From positions 23,529,398 through 23,593,397 of the forward strand of contig JAUJPP010000003.1 of NCBI GenBank assembly GCA_030562195.1: a DNA stretch of 64,000 bases, written 5' to 3'. The notes beneath the pieces are model-generated. The model worked only from the letters and a program-made list of their open reading frames with translations, had not been told where the DNA came from and did no database searches. This DNA is from Nipponacmea schrenckii (lineage: Eukaryota; Mollusca; Gastropoda; Lottiidae). Every line of letters starts with the position of its first letter. Within the stretch, counting starts at the first letter, position 1. Shown one piece after another: positions 1 through 14,399 of the stretch. The translations under genes were made by a program, and so were the position numbers.

Positions 1-2169
1 ACTCGGTTTGACTACACTTTGTAGTGTTAAGAAATTACATAAAGCTTATTCTTGTAGCAAGTAAACTGTTATTTGATATAAACGTCTTCTATCAACTTGC
101 TCAAATAATGATTAAAACACTAGATTTTTTTAGGGTTTTTGAAGTAACTTTAAAAAGATAAAATAAAAAGATATCGAAATTTGAAAGACAGAACATTTAA
201 ATTGTTAACACACCAATTACCAGAATGTTTTTGGTTGATTTTCATTTAAGAGTCGTGATAATGTATTTTCATTGAATAATTTGTACACTTTCGATATATA
301 AATGGATTATTAGAAGGTCAAAGATAATTAGATTACTAGTTTAAATCGGTAGATTCATTTAGAGAATTAAAAGTAAAAGGTAGCACAACTTACATACAAC
401 ACTTAACAGAGGCACCAGTAATACTAATAAGATAGAAATATCTCTCAAACTTACACAAACCTTTAGCATAGTATAGGATATCCCAAAATATAAAATATAT
501 TAATTTATATACATATTTAAACTGACAAATAAACGCCGAAATAGAAGCAGAGGCAACAAACCGAGCTGCACAGTGGCATCAGTAAAGCTGAACGGAGAAA
601 AATATGTCCTGTATATGACATAGTCATAAGTAATGCATCGTGCTGCACAGTAAAAGATCAAGTTGGATTTGTTTCGCTTCCTCAACTATAAATTAGAAGT
701 AAATTGGTTGGTTTAAGATTACTAAGTTATTAATTGTTCAGTGTTATTGATGGGATAGCTATACAGAAAGAAGCGGTTAGGGAGGTTTTATATATTACAA
801 CTAATCTGTTTTAAACTAATAAACGATTAGAGGAGTGCATGATAAAACTAATAAAAACCTCTCCCTTTTTAACTATCATATAACAACACTCATTAAGTCA
901 TCTTTTAATTCTATGTTTTCTGTCATCTTCTGCACCATTCCTGAACTTTTGACCAGCAAGTCGCCATCTTTCGTTAGAAACGATCTTTCTATGACCACCG
1001 AAATTGATGGCTGTAAGACGAATTGCACGCAATCGGCCCATCTTTAACTCACCAAGTGTAAAGTAGCATTGACAAAAACTGATTCTTCCGTCAAAGAGAG
1101 CAGTTCGGGAAGCAACCATGCTTCTGCCAAAATAACTCAAGCCTGGCACTAGAGACCGACCAGTTGTACTGCCAATCGTGTTCATCACGCAATCAACTCC
1201 TTTATCAACCTTTAACGTTTTCTCTCATCTAAGACAATTGGCACTTAAAAAATCTTGGTGTAGACCTAAAACCTATAAAATATAATGGTATTAAATTATG
1301 TCTAGTGAAGTGTTGTTATTATTTTTTGATCAAATAGTTTTAAGTTACCTTACACCTTGCCTTATCCCTTAACAACTGTTATTATAAGAAAGACTATTAG
1401 TCTGCAGTCAGATTATTACACTACGCTCCTATTCTTTTCTCCTCAATCTTCTACAACCAATGATCCCATTTTGACAAATGAGTTAAAGAGAGGCTTCCAA
1501 CAATATGTTACTTTTATTTTACTTGAAGAAATTCCAAATGACAGAGAGAATTGTTCGGCGCCATCAAATCAATGACTGTGATTAGATGTGGACGGTTTTC
1601 TCGTTCCCTTGGTGAGAGGATACCGGCTGCTATCTGGTCGCTTTATTAAAACTTGGCTTAGCCGACTCTTGGGTCGTTAGAATTCTCTCTGTAGAACCGA
1701 TTTCTTAATTTAAATTTATTTCATGGCGTCCGTGGTCCTTGAAAACACACACGGTCGTGTAGAAATTTAGACTAAGAAAGAACTGTTTGATTCCTCGAGA
1801 GTATTTCTTTATTTTCACGTGTTGATTTAATTAGAAAATGTTGAAACTGGTGAATTAGTCTAGAGAGACCAACTAAATTTCCTTCTAATTACTCTATAGT
1901 CAAGTTAAAACTGTTGAAAATATTTGTTACACTTGAAATGTGTCTTTAGAGGTTCTCAGGTGCTAGTAACGACTAACTCTATGTGAAATATTATTATATT
2001 CTACACGACAGTCTAGTTCCATTGTCTCCGATTGTCCACTGTGGAATTTAGCTGACAGAAATATTTTAAACTGAATTTGGAGGACGATGGCCAAACCAAG
2101 AGGGACTGAAACAAGGGAACTTTTTAATGTGCTTAAACTTATTTTGTTTTGCCATATTTAATATTGACT

Positions 2170-2500
2170 TAAAGGGATACTACGTCCCAGCATAACACTT
2201 TGTTTCCCAAGAAAGGTCAATATGAGTGTATATTCATCAGTGAACTTACCTGGTGTCATAAAGTAACAACAGACTCCATTAAAATCGGAAAAACTCGTAA
2301 AACTAAGTCGTTTTTGAAAAACACTTAATCAATTTTTTAACCGTTTTTCAAAAGTTATATGCATTTTTATGGATAATTACTTTTTTTTTATATTTATTTA
2401 TTTTTCTATGCAATTTATGGTAGCAGATATATTGGTAATGAATAAAGCTCTTATTGGTCAAGTTTAAAATTTTCAAATTTTATGTTCCATCCTAAGACCT
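2170..2500 (+). repeat. Dispersed repeat, copy A
   Basis: This stretch matches the reverse complement of 49001-49336 over nearly its whole length. Both copies begin with AAAGGGATACT and share GTCGTTTTTGAAAAACACTT, TATGGATAA and CTCTTATTGG, and both end in a TTTTCAAATTTTATGTTC block. An A/T-rich stretch of variable length lies in the middle. No open frame, terminal inverted repeat or target duplication was seen, so the class is unknown. It is probably a non-autonomous interspersed element. Confidence 0.75.
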
Positions 2501-3774
2501 ATCATTCCTTTAACTAGTTAATAGAGATCAAACTAATAGTAAAAGTTGAACATGTGATTTATCTACAATATAAAATAAAAAATTAAATTTCTGAAGTCTT
2601 GTTAAGACACTTATCTTATGCAGACATCACTTATGGTATAATTTAATAATTCCAAATAATATTTTCAGTACTTATATAAAATGATTGGTTTCCTTCTGGT
2701 AGTCTTTGTATTGTAATGTTAAAATAAGAATTTACAAAGGTAAAATGCTCTTTTCAGCTATTGTGTATCATGTGACTCTGAACCCATGTGCATACAACTA
2801 TCGTTTGATATAGGTAATGATTTTTCTAGAAGTATATTCCTTAAAGGTAATTTGTGTTGCTGACAGTTGCTTAAAGAAGTAGTATGGATAGAAAACAGAA
2901 TTTGTCTTGATGTATCTATAAGAGTGAAAAGTAGTCGTTGACTTTTTAATCTAGAAACTACAGGTAAAGAGATTAAAGAGTAGAAATATAGGAAATCATT
3001 AGAGTAGAAAACGAGCTTGACAAACCTGTCAATGTAATATGGTTTAATAGCTCGCTGTCTTTCGTCAATTATCGATTTCTTAATTATTACCTATTGATTT
3101 AACCCGATATAGTCATCATACAGTAGAAACGATACAGGCTGTTACCTTACGGCACTTGTTACAATGTTTTAACAGTTATATAAAAACTTACTGTACATTA
3201 TCAAAACTTTCTTAGAAATTGCCGAGGTGTTGTGTACTGTACGGTCTACTGCATCGATAATCCTGCACTAGACACCATACCTCGTCTCTTCTACCTTTAA
3301 AGATGTCTTTCTACACTGAAATCATTTACAAAACGATTGAGATATTTATTTTACAATAATGATCATTAGTAATGTTGAACCTGTTCTAATCACAGCAAGT
3401 AAGAAGAACGTTAGAAGAAATTTTTTTGTCTTAAAGCTTGTTGAATAGTTATCTACAGCGTCAATCTATTTCATAGTTTCTATTTTTAATATGGTCAAAA
3501 ATAGTGGCAATCCAACAGACAAAAAAAATGCAATTGAATACCACAAATGGGGGGCATAAACTGATCATACCAAAAATATCCTATGCATATATTTAAACCA
3601 AATTATCAAAGGGAATTTCTGTGATTTATTGGTATTATATGTCTTGTATTTGGTAAAAGAAGTATCTCTTCAGTTGGATGATTTGAAAATCGGAGCACTG
3701 TAGTTTTAAAGTACTAGTAATACTTCATATGGACATACAATTTCAAGTTTAAAAGTTTACTACTAGTATGTTTC

Positions 3775-3900
3775 GGTTATATTCATTAGTTGAACTTACC
3801 GGGTGCAATTACTTAATAATAAAATCGGTTATATAAGACAATAGTTTCTGTAAACTAAGTAATAACTGAAAAAACGCTGTTAAGCTGCTATTACTTAGTT
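3775..3900 (+). repeat. Probable degenerate fragment of the same dispersed repeat
   Basis: The segment around TATATTCATTAGTTGAACTT, followed later by AATAAAATCGG, resembles the interior of copy A (2240-2310). The match is short and diverged, so assignment to the same family is tentative. Confidence 0.35.
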
Positions 3901-6900
3901 TTATGGGTTTATCAGATAACAGAGGGACTATGTTGTAAAAATATGGCACTAGGTAAGTCTACTGATGAACCAAGACTTATTTTGCCGAAGTTTAAATGTT
4001 CAATATTCTAGTTGTCCTAGAGGTAATACACCCTTAAATGGCCGCTGTCTTCGTGGATCGAATTTAGAAAATAGTGATTTTGTCAAATTTTCTAAAGACA
4101 AGAACTCTGCTGTGTCTCAGGAAGCCTTCTCTATCAAACGAATCTAATCAGTCTTGATTCTTCCATTCCACAGGTATCTGCTTAATGTCGATTTCGCTAG
4201 TCATTCGCCTTATTTTGAATCAGGTTTCTAACCCCTACAAGTGTCCTTGTTTTATTGAAACGATGTCGGTAAAATTTCCATAGTATAAGGGAAATAACTC
4301 AGTATAAGTCTTAAAACCAATCAAGACATGTTGGAATCTAAAGATCTCTGTTGACTCCACCGATTTTATGATTCTATCGACTTTCTGGGTTATCAAATAT
4401 AGATCTTTAACCTTCTACCCTCCAATCTCTTCAAATAAAATGATGGTAGAAAATTGTATTTGTCAATCAACCAATACCATCTGTTAGCTGGCTCATTCCC
4501 CAATTTGATAGGCCTTAGACTGGGATTAGCCGTGTCCCGAGGGATGAGGTCATTACGACGAAGTAGCTTTCTACTGATCGGAAAATTATCCATTCACTAC
4601 CCGTTATCAATAACTAGCATTAAAGCTTTTTACTCGAAACTTCAATTCGCCATTTCTTCATATCCTTACAGACGTCACAATGACAAATTGATTGAAAGGA
4701 AGGCAATGTAAAAGGGTAGAGGAGAATGATCTTAAATCTCTGGAGATTTGCTCGACAAGATATCCATTGCTCGTCTCTTTACAAGTCTTGGTTTGTCTAG
4801 AAATTAATACCTTCCACCGTGGCCCAATATCTGGCTTATTTCACCAAGTATCAGCGATTGATTGTGCTTGATATTGTCCGACTAAAACCTAACCATCAAA
4901 TATAGAAGGTGTCTTGGGACCTGTATAACTACTGAAATATGATTTCTCTAATATCAACCGTTCTCTTTATCATAAAATTATCAACCCCAAATACCACATG
5001 TTCTCTGAAGGTCGACTAGCTAATATGTATTCAGAGGAACGCACTAGGGCGTGCGGACACGTGCATTCGCATATTGCGTGAGTGGAAAGTAAATTAAAAG
5101 ATTCTCTTCCGTAACCCCTGAATCTAGACCCATCTGGCATCTCACGTGTTCCCATCTTAGATGACAATCATGGTTTTCGCCTAATTTATCATTTTAACAC
5201 TTTTTGAAAATAAATCTGTTAGATATCATTTTCAGTTATAATTTACTCAATTACTATTGTTCAAATATTGTATCCTGTTGACTACAGCTATTGTATTTCT
5301 ACAGGTCTTCACATATTAAAAATGAAATTACTTTTAGGTTTGTTTCAGCAAAAATAGTAAACAATAAAGGTTTGTTTTAATAAATGAAAAAATAAATAAA
5401 TATATTTTTACAGCTAAGAATAGAGCTCAGAATACTAAGTAATAAAAAAAACTTTTTTATCAGTTTTCCCCCCATTTACAATCAAGTTTTCATGAAAATT
5501 GAGGCATAATGGGATTTAATATACTTGAAAGAGGTTGTCTTTGACTGTTTTCACTTTCAAAAAGCATGCTGTATGTATGTATAAGAAAAAATTAATAAAC
5601 TTTATGATACTCCATGGACAATGTAATGTTCAATTTCGCTGGTATTTATTTCGTTGCAGTGTATGTTCATATACTCACTTATAATAATTCTATATAAATT
5701 GATGTTTCCTTAATGAAAATGTTTTATATAAACAGGATTGTGGTTGTCTGTTGTATTTTCTTATACATGATCAATTTAATACTTCAGTCAAACCACAAGT
5801 CATGATTATTCATTAACCGCCTTATTAGCATATCTTAATCTCCGTAGCTATGCTTTGTTTATTGTCCGGTTACATTCTTACAGTTACTTCTGGGATATTT
5901 ACATGTTTAATTAAGTGTGGGTTTCATATAAAAATATTGTAAAAATTAAATAAAATAATTCTTATTTGCATATTGACAATCTCTTATTGGAAATAATATT
6001 GTTTGTATTGATATAGAGGTCCCTATAGATCCACTGTCTTGGCCTTTGACATAAAGTAAATTTAATAGCCTCTTTGAGAATTGTTTCCTTCATTCATTAC
6101 TCTTTTATGAATGGACTAGAAGACTCATTTATTAGCTAAAATTCGAATGCGTCTTGTTAATAAGTAAGGAACAATTATTAGTCCGTCGTTCACGTATAAC
6201 ACGTCACTCCACACTGATATTCTGCATTATTTTTTCAAAAAGGTATAGTTCTTCCATGGTATTAAACAGTTGCCTACCTTCGGAATGTCCAAGAAATAGC
6301 AGATAATGAACAATCGAAAAGATCTAATAAGAGATTTGCCACTGCTGTCCTGAAATATAATATTTTGATTCTCCATTTATCCATTAAGTAAGGTTAAAAT
6401 TTACACACAGTTTTTAGATAAGATTACACCTCAATTGCAATTAGGACGATCGAAACCAACATCGTTTATTCTTAATTTGAGATGATGAACGTATTAGTGT
6501 TACGGTATGTAGGAAAAGGGCAAAGTTTTATTGTCGATTGTATGTAACTTACTTAAACATACATGTTGTAACAGCGAGTTGTAGTCACTTGATAATATCT
6601 TCTACTCGTTAAGATTTGGTTGACAGTTGTTACTCCGTTAACACTCAGTTCAAACTTCCAACATCGACTTTGATGCTGTTTTTCCTCGCTTTAACAAGCA
6701 AATATAAGACAGGAGTAGGAGTTAATGAGGACACGATGGTAACAAGTGCCTTACTATCCCTTGCATACTAATCACATGATACGCATGAAGGTGTCTTAGC
6801 TTACAGATAGCGTCTTCGCTGGTACGAGAGTCTTTAACGAACTTGCTTCTGGTACAGTCTAAATTGCAGATTGAAAATTTCCACTAATAAGCTGACACTT

Positions 6901-9900
6901 TAATCTATGAAGTAGGATCAGTATAACCTGGCATAGTTAATACAGATTAACAAATATAGCCCAGTTTTGTTGTCACCCGTCAGGCAATAAGGACTATAGG
7001 CATCATCCGACTCTTTGGCTGCACCAAATGATTTTTGTATTTTGGGTAAGAGGTGAAAGATGCTAGCGGAGAGGGTTTTAAAGATTCTTTGTTGATACAC
7101 AAACATATAACTCGAGAAAGTTTAATTTTAACGAAATATATTTTTGCAATGTGTCATCTAGTCCAATGTCCTCAACTGAACATCTGTGATGAAGTATCGC
7201 TGCTATTTAATTTTACACTTTAAAGCGGTAGATTACAAGGATATATGTTTTATCCTACCTTATTGTTAATGTTTGCAAATAAACAAGAGAATATAATTAA
7301 AAAGTTGGTTGTATGTCAGTTGGTAAGTTTAAATATAACCAAGTACTTGACTTAACTTTGAGACTACCTCAAACTATTTCTACAATTGCTTCACGTTAAA
7401 CTGTTACATTACATATTAGGTCATTGTATATCTTCTTCATTTATAGACACAAGAGTCCAGAGTTTTCAAATTGCAATTTTAAAAACTTTTTTAATATTCT
7501 CTTTAATGGATGGTGTAAATTAAATGTATATTGTAAGAACCCCGAAACACCCTGATGGTATATAGATACAGATTGTTTTTATAAGCAGAATATTTCATTA
7601 ACATTATTTGAAAATAAAGGTTTTATTAACGGTATCTCTGTGAAAGTACATACATCACAATACATGTACACATAAAGAGATCTGTTTAAATGTAAGGCAT
7701 GTCAGGAAGAATTACTGTACACATGAGAAATTATCCAAATCTATGTAAACCAACCGCTAGATTAACGTTTCTTTAAAAAAAAAATTATCTAGTTTCAAAA
7801 GGGAAAGCTCTATATTTATTTAGTGCTTTATTTTCTGTTTTATAGACTGGAGAGACTGGTTAAAAGAGTCGGATGAGATACGGATGAGATCAGATTGGAA
7901 ATCTAAACAGGACATGGTCACAGAGCCCCGTAATCTGGAAATTCTTGAGATGCTTAGTGTGAGAAAGATATGAAGAGCTTGTTGTAGGAATCGCTATCGA
8001 ATGACAAAGAAACACTCGGCATTGTATTATTGATAGAATATATAATTTGAATTAAACAAGATATTTCTTATTTCCCCCACAAAATATATTATCTGGATAT
8101 TCACTATGCCAATTAGTTGTGTTTTCTACTCAGCGCAAATACAACTTTGTCTGAAAGAATTGAAAAAGATTAAAGTCCATCTTCAGGTGGAAAATAAATA
8201 AGTAATATAATACAATATACATGTAAATACTAAATTTGCAAATTGCTTTATCAAATGTCAGTTGGTCTAACGTGGTTGTGAAAAAACTAAATCATAAAAT
8301 GAAAGTAGACTGATTAAGGACGGAATAATATGGACAGTCACGATTCTGAAACTTAATCTTGAAAGGTGAACAATTCTAAATCTGTGATATTGGACTAGAA
8401 ATCCCAATACGATGTCGTTAATAAGATGTTCTTTCTATTCAATTGGCTCTATTTGCCAGAGAAAAATAATAAAACAAAGACAACTCGCCAGTAATAATCA
8501 AAGAAAAGTGTGAAAATGAAATTTATCTATTCACAAGAAATGTGCAGGCGTCTGTGACTTCTTTACTTTGTATCGAAACTTTAAACAAATCAGTGGCATC
8601 ATTTAATCAGTCCAATAGCCTGGTCAATAATAAACCTCACGCCACCATTTTTCTCTATGCCTTATTAAACATGGAAGCGCTCGTGTTGATGCATATTTTC
8701 CAGCCATTATCAAAAGTCTATAGACCATAGAAAATTACTTCCCTTTTCATTAGAGATGCTCTTCAACATCAAGTAGCAATATCAAATAATAACCGTTTTA
8801 TTGGACTAGTACTCTTGAAGCATCCATTTCATTATAACTCTGCTCGAATCACTTATTAACATCAAACTAGGCCACTCATTAATGTCCAATCTGAAATTAA
8901 TTTATTTAGTGTAGTGTATGACTTACTGGTTTATAAGGCACAATATTTCGAATACATTGATCCGAATATTAAGTTCTATACTGCATTGGGATGAGAATGA
9001 TTAGTAATTCCTATAGGCTATAAGAATTCATAGTTGAAAAAGTTACAAAAAAATACACAAATTCTTATAAAGTAAACAAATAGAAGAAGAACTTGTAGAT
9101 AAATTTTTATTTCTAGCACTAATAGATCTTAATTTCATTAGCCTCGTGGACCTATCGTAGGTTATGATACCATGAACCATTGACAATTGGTCAACGCATT
9201 TCTTGTGAACCTCAACAATGAACCCTGAGATAAATGATAACCCAGATTAGGCAATTATTGTCAGAAAATCGTAATTGATAGTATTTTATATAAAAACGTA
9301 GTAAGTGACTTAGAACTGATAGGATTTGTAGATGTTGATGATAAACACCTCTGACGTAGACTTCAATTTCTGTCCATTGTGACTCCATTATTGTTACCTT
9401 TGAATTCAAGGCTAATTTTCCCCGTTTATTATGACTTCAAGCCACAAAAATGACTAAAGTGGGCCATTACTATTGACTGTTTAATAATTTCATTGAGTGA
9501 TCTTTTAGATAACAAATGGATAGAGAATTCAGATAGTATCCTACTCAACAAGCGCGAATTTACTGAACACGGAACATTGAACGTTAAATAATCACCCCTT
9601 TAATCAGCCCTATCAAACAGCCTTATTTAAAATTGAACACGTGATTGGCACCATCTATCACAGAAGACAGAAGAGTTGATTTTCAGGGGCGATAAGACTT
9701 TGACTTGTCAGTAGAAAAAGACAAGTTTTGAGCTCCCGCTGTGACACATTGTGAGTTTTTTCAACTGATTTTTGTTGTGGACATGTGTTTGTCCCTATGT
9801 ATCTACTGTGATGTTATTTGACCAATGAAATGTGTATAATTAATGAAATTGATACACTCGAACTGACCAGGTAGATCACAGCTATTAATTTACCTTCACA

Positions 9901-10757
9901 ATAACTTTCAATAACTTCATCAACTTCACTCAATCAAAACAACCTTCTATTTTCTTCAAATGAATAAAATTCTTTCAATTTAAAAATTAATGAGAAGATT
10001 TGATCAGTTGTTAACACTGTGTATGATAATAAGGTCTAAATGATTTTGAATACAACAATAGGTATCAATTCAGTCACAAATTTTGGAAAACAGTTGTTTG
10101 TGGGTGACCGAGTAGTATACTCAGGCAACTTCCTTGATAATTCATACAGTCAATAAATTTAATGATTTTCCGAGCGATTCGGGTTTTTTGAATGGTAAGA
10201 GATATGTAAAGGCGAAAAAAGTGAATGGTATAGTCGCGAGTAGGTGCTCATAGAGATTATCATAGGCTTACCTATACTATTATTACTAAACCCACAAGGA
10301 TCCAATTCCCCCCCACTGTGTCTCACTTACTATGGTACTCGGTACGTGAGAACAGAACCAAGAAGTTATCATCAATGTACCTCATCCATGCAAATCAATG
10401 GCAATTGGCGTTTCAAAACTATTGTCAAAGATGAGCTCAAGCAATGTCGATTGGTATATACACAATATATATATACATGTATATAGTATCACGATTTTAA
10501 GGCATAGAATAATTTTTGAAATAAAGTACAGTTAACTCTTGTTTTTATTTAAATAAAAAAAATGAAGGAGAACTGTGTCAACGCCATTGCCTTCTAAATT
10601 TAAGATTCCAAGGTCAAATTGCAATGTTTAAACTTTAATTTCTGGAGATGTGTAGAGATCCATGTAATGAACATATAATCTTAAAATGTTTCATATTTGT
10701 TTTGTAGTGGTAATATAAATGAGATGATTTAATGTCATTTAGAAAGTGGTGTTGCAA

Positions 10758-10928
10758 CAATATTTCGTTATTGGGATAACACTTTCTTGGACGGTTGACA
10801 TGTATTGCTGGCGATTAGGTGCCTGACTCTGAGATAGCTGGTTCGGAACCCGTTCGGGTCTCAGCCAATTTTCAGCACGAGAATCTGTGCTATACCAAAA
10901 AAGTGTTATCCCAATAACGAAAATATTG
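10758..10928. mobile_element. Palindromic element with internal tRNA-like promoter
   Basis: The left arm (10758-10790) and right arm (10895-10928) are inverted repeats of about 33 bp with one indel; both contain GTTATTGGGATAACACTTT. The roughly 100 bp between them holds a good RNA polymerase III type A box (TGGCGATTAGGTG, 10809-10821) and B box (GGTTCGGAACC, 10840-10850) at tRNA-like spacing. This looks like a MITE-sized element carrying a tRNA-derived core. A folded tRNA gene was not evident, because the acceptor stem is not recognisable. No clear target duplication was seen. Confidence 0.65.
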
Positions 10929-13900
10929 TAGTAATATAAAGGGAGATTTGCAGGGTGTTAGGGTTAGGGTCGTATTGCAAAACTACTTAGAAATGGAGAT
11001 GCTTACATCGTGTTGATTTTGACCATGACTGGAATATAAGTAATGATGTTAAGTGATACAGACACCAGAATCAGATCAGCATCGTGTGAATAACCTACAC
11101 AGTTTTATACGGATTTTTAAGAAGTATAATTTATCATGAAGAAATGGGTCAAAAAAGTTCTGATATAAGTATCAAGAAATTGGAATATTTTGATTTTTGA
11201 TGGTATCGTAAAATTATTAATAAGTTTAATAACACTATCTGTATATCAGCAGACACTTGTCACAATAATATTATGGTAAACTGAGAGATGATGTGACTAC
11301 GTTTAGAACTATTGACACAATGACAGTCAGATATATCTAGAATTATAGAATATAAGATTACTCACCAGAAACACTGATATCAGAAATATAGGTTATCGAC
11401 AACAGACGCTTAAAAACTTATCAGACAAAGTTGACGTTATGATGAACGGAAAAGGAGGTTTATTGTATGATCGGCGCTATAGTTAGAGGTACATTTCATA
11501 TTCAGTTACAGAACATAATTTCACGATGATCAATTCTTGGGTTAACCTTATCCTTGTAATGTTCTACATTGTTGTAACGTAGCTTATGCAATAAATCCAG
11601 GGGTACCATATGCAATACTTGAATGACATTCTCTAATCAATAATTGAAGATATGGGTAACTCTATGAGGGCCTAAATGCAATTAACTAAAGTCTATATAT
11701 TTTAGCCTTTTCTTCTTTTCCCCGCATCTGCATATTGGCAAGCAGAGAAAACTTATCTCAGGCTCCACACCAAGGCAAAATTGAGTGGATAAGTGCACAG
11801 TTTGCAATACAATGAACAGTCATTGATTAATTGGTACTTGATGGATGTAAGGAAGGAGTCATTATATCAAATTCAATCAAGTGATAAATCATGTGAATTT
11901 TCTTCCTACGAACAAAAGATGACTTCAGATTTGATTAGAACCGGAAATTGTATAAAATTTTACACATGCGCACTGCACTACAGAGGCAAAAGTCAATTTC
12001 AAGAGAAGTAGTAATGACAGAATTATGGTGGTCTAACAGGAAATTTATCAGTAGTCCTTTCTGCATCATTAGGTAACCTTCGACCTTCAGCCAGAGAAAG
12101 CTAACTAAATTTCAAGCAGAAGATTGATCATCAAACAAGACTCGTGACTGTATTATTTGGTTGGAATCTGGAACTTGATGACAGTTGACCTGTTTATGAT
12201 TATTAAACAATACTTATATCGTCAGACTGATAATTCTACATCAGCCTACATGATTTAAACAATGACACAAAACAAACAGGAGTTGATGGGTACCTAGTTA
12301 AGAGTTGTCGGACCTGATTAGTTTCTTCTCACATGAGTTGAACATTTGATTGGATATTTATTGGTTGATTAGGCAAGGTGAATAACTCTTCCTTCTTCTC
12401 CACTGAAAACGTCAAGAACATATTGACGGCTCCTTTAAATGGCATCATTCGTCAGATGTGTGCTGTTCTTTAAATCAGATGTCTTGATATTGTCTGGAGA
12501 TTGACATTAGAGAGGGACACTATAAAATTTGGTTTAAGAGCAGTCTTGGTTGCTGTTATTTTCAGGAAAATCACCAATCAATGAGAAGTTGAAGTTTGAA
12601 TTACTGATGCTGTTCAGTTGTTTTCTATACATGTAGTTTCATAGATGTCATTACAAGTATCTCTCATAAATCAACGTGTTTTTAAATCACACATTTTCCT
12701 TAATTGGCTACTTTTAATATCCCTTCATAGATTTTAAAATCAATATAGTTTATATTCGTTAGTTGAACTATATTGTAGAATCCCTATATAAGACAATCTC
12801 CTGAAAATATATTCTTGGTTTTGGCTAGTCCACTGACAAACAAAGTCTCATTTTATCCAAGTTTAAAAAGTTAAATATGTTGGTAATCCTTTAGTAAGCT
12901 ATTCCTTTAAACAACAAAAGTCGCACAACCTTAACTTCAAATAGTTTGTGAGATATAATAAAAGACAAAATCATGCACAATAATTACTTAGTTTTAACGT
13001 ATAAAAAAATCTAGAAACATGTTTTGACAACCGACTCCTTAGTATTTCAATCAGGGAAGATTCTGTCAATTTGCAATATGTGGTGAACACATTTACGCTG
13101 GTTGCATAAAAAAATGATACTTGCCCATTGTCGTTTACCTTAAGATTTGTCCAAGAAAGGAACCGAAAATAGACGCACTTTTAAAACACGGCAAGAGAAG
13201 TTAAAGTTATGAGTGAGATATCATCAGTTTTTATGGAAGTAAAGTATTAAAGTTATGATAGTAATATAAAGAAATAGGTTATTATGTTGGTGTAATATGA
13301 CTATAATGATGCCAATGATATCGCTATACTGTGGTTTTATAACCAAGACAAGGATTTAGGCAATAATTGAAGGATACTACAACTTGGAGTTTTATAGCTT
13401 CTTTAATCCACGTAGAGCCAACGTCTAATGGCAACTGGCTTTTGATGTTTCCTTTTCCAATTAATGTTGATTTCTGGTAACAAAACCACGCAGTAAAAGC
13501 CATAAAGACAATCTAGAGAAAATCTTGACGCAAACAATATTCTTGTTATTTGTCTTGTGAAAGAGACGGAGTAGTAGTTTGAAGAATGAATTGTAGTCGC
13601 AGGTCAAAACGATGTCGTATGTAAGTGCCCAGAAATCTCTTAAATTTCCCTTGATAACCAATATATTGACAGCATGTAATACCACTATAGTAAATCTCCT
13701 AATCTCTCTTAGATTACCTTGTTACATTGTAATTGACCAATGATGAGCGGTAAGGCTTCATTCTATTTGATTGGCGCTATAATGCTTTAAGTACCATTAT
13801 TGATGAAACGTTAGACGTTAATAAAAGGATTTATTCTGAAGAAATCAACGCGTTATGATCAAATCAAATACAATTTATTTCTTTTTAGAAGGAAATTTCA

Positions 13901-14399
13901 AATTTTGACAATCTCTATTCCACCTTATTTAAACCATCCATTTTGTTGTTTAAAATCTAAAATTGATTTTTTGAATTTTGCATACACCTAATTGGGTTTC
14001 TTTTAGCACTGTTTTCGGATTAAAACAGATTACTGTTTGTAAGAGGCTCTAAAGCGTGCGTGATATAAGTATGTTTTTTTTAAATTGAAACAGTTCTATT
14101 CAAACCACTTGTACCTAGAGGACATTCTGGCTCTATAAAAAGTTTTATTAGATCATAATTTAATATTATGGTACTGCACGTTTGTAGCCTACCTTTCGGA
14201 CTTTCGTTTGCATCATTCTTTGTACGTCAAGATGCATTTTGGCAATTAGTCGCACCAAGAGTGGTCTCCCTTTGTGAGATCTCCGGTGTTAAAGATAATT
14301 TCAGATAGCACATCAAAACAAACACGTGAAATAGAAATACTGTACTTCTCCATATATTTTATCTATTTTATCAGATTTAACACATAGAAAAACATCAAA

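Larger units (their letters stand above)
1..14399. other. Intergenic stretch, no gene supported
   Basis: I find no spliced or unspliced coding sequence that I can support here. Open frames are short (at most 96 codons), AT-rich and lack recognisable domains. The stretch carries a dispersed repeat at 2170-2500, a weaker relic of it at about 3775-3900, and a palindromic element with a tRNA-like promoter at 10758-10928. The promoter and any 5' UTR of UTP11 should lie just before 14400, but I see no clear core promoter. Confidence 0.6.

Noticed and set aside
898..1188. 96-codon minus-strand frame with a GVDCVMNTIGS-like stretch
   Set aside because: It faintly recalls a zinc-type dehydrogenase nucleotide-binding region, but the rest does not fit, an in-frame stop precedes it and no neighbouring exons were found. 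Too weak to annotate.
4454..4711. 85-codon plus-strand frame
   Set aside because: No domain, splice context or upstream exons; consistent with chance in noncoding DNA.
10801..10870. A functional tRNA gene
   Set aside because: A and B boxes are present, but no cloverleaf with a matched acceptor stem could be drawn. It lies inside an inverted-repeat element.
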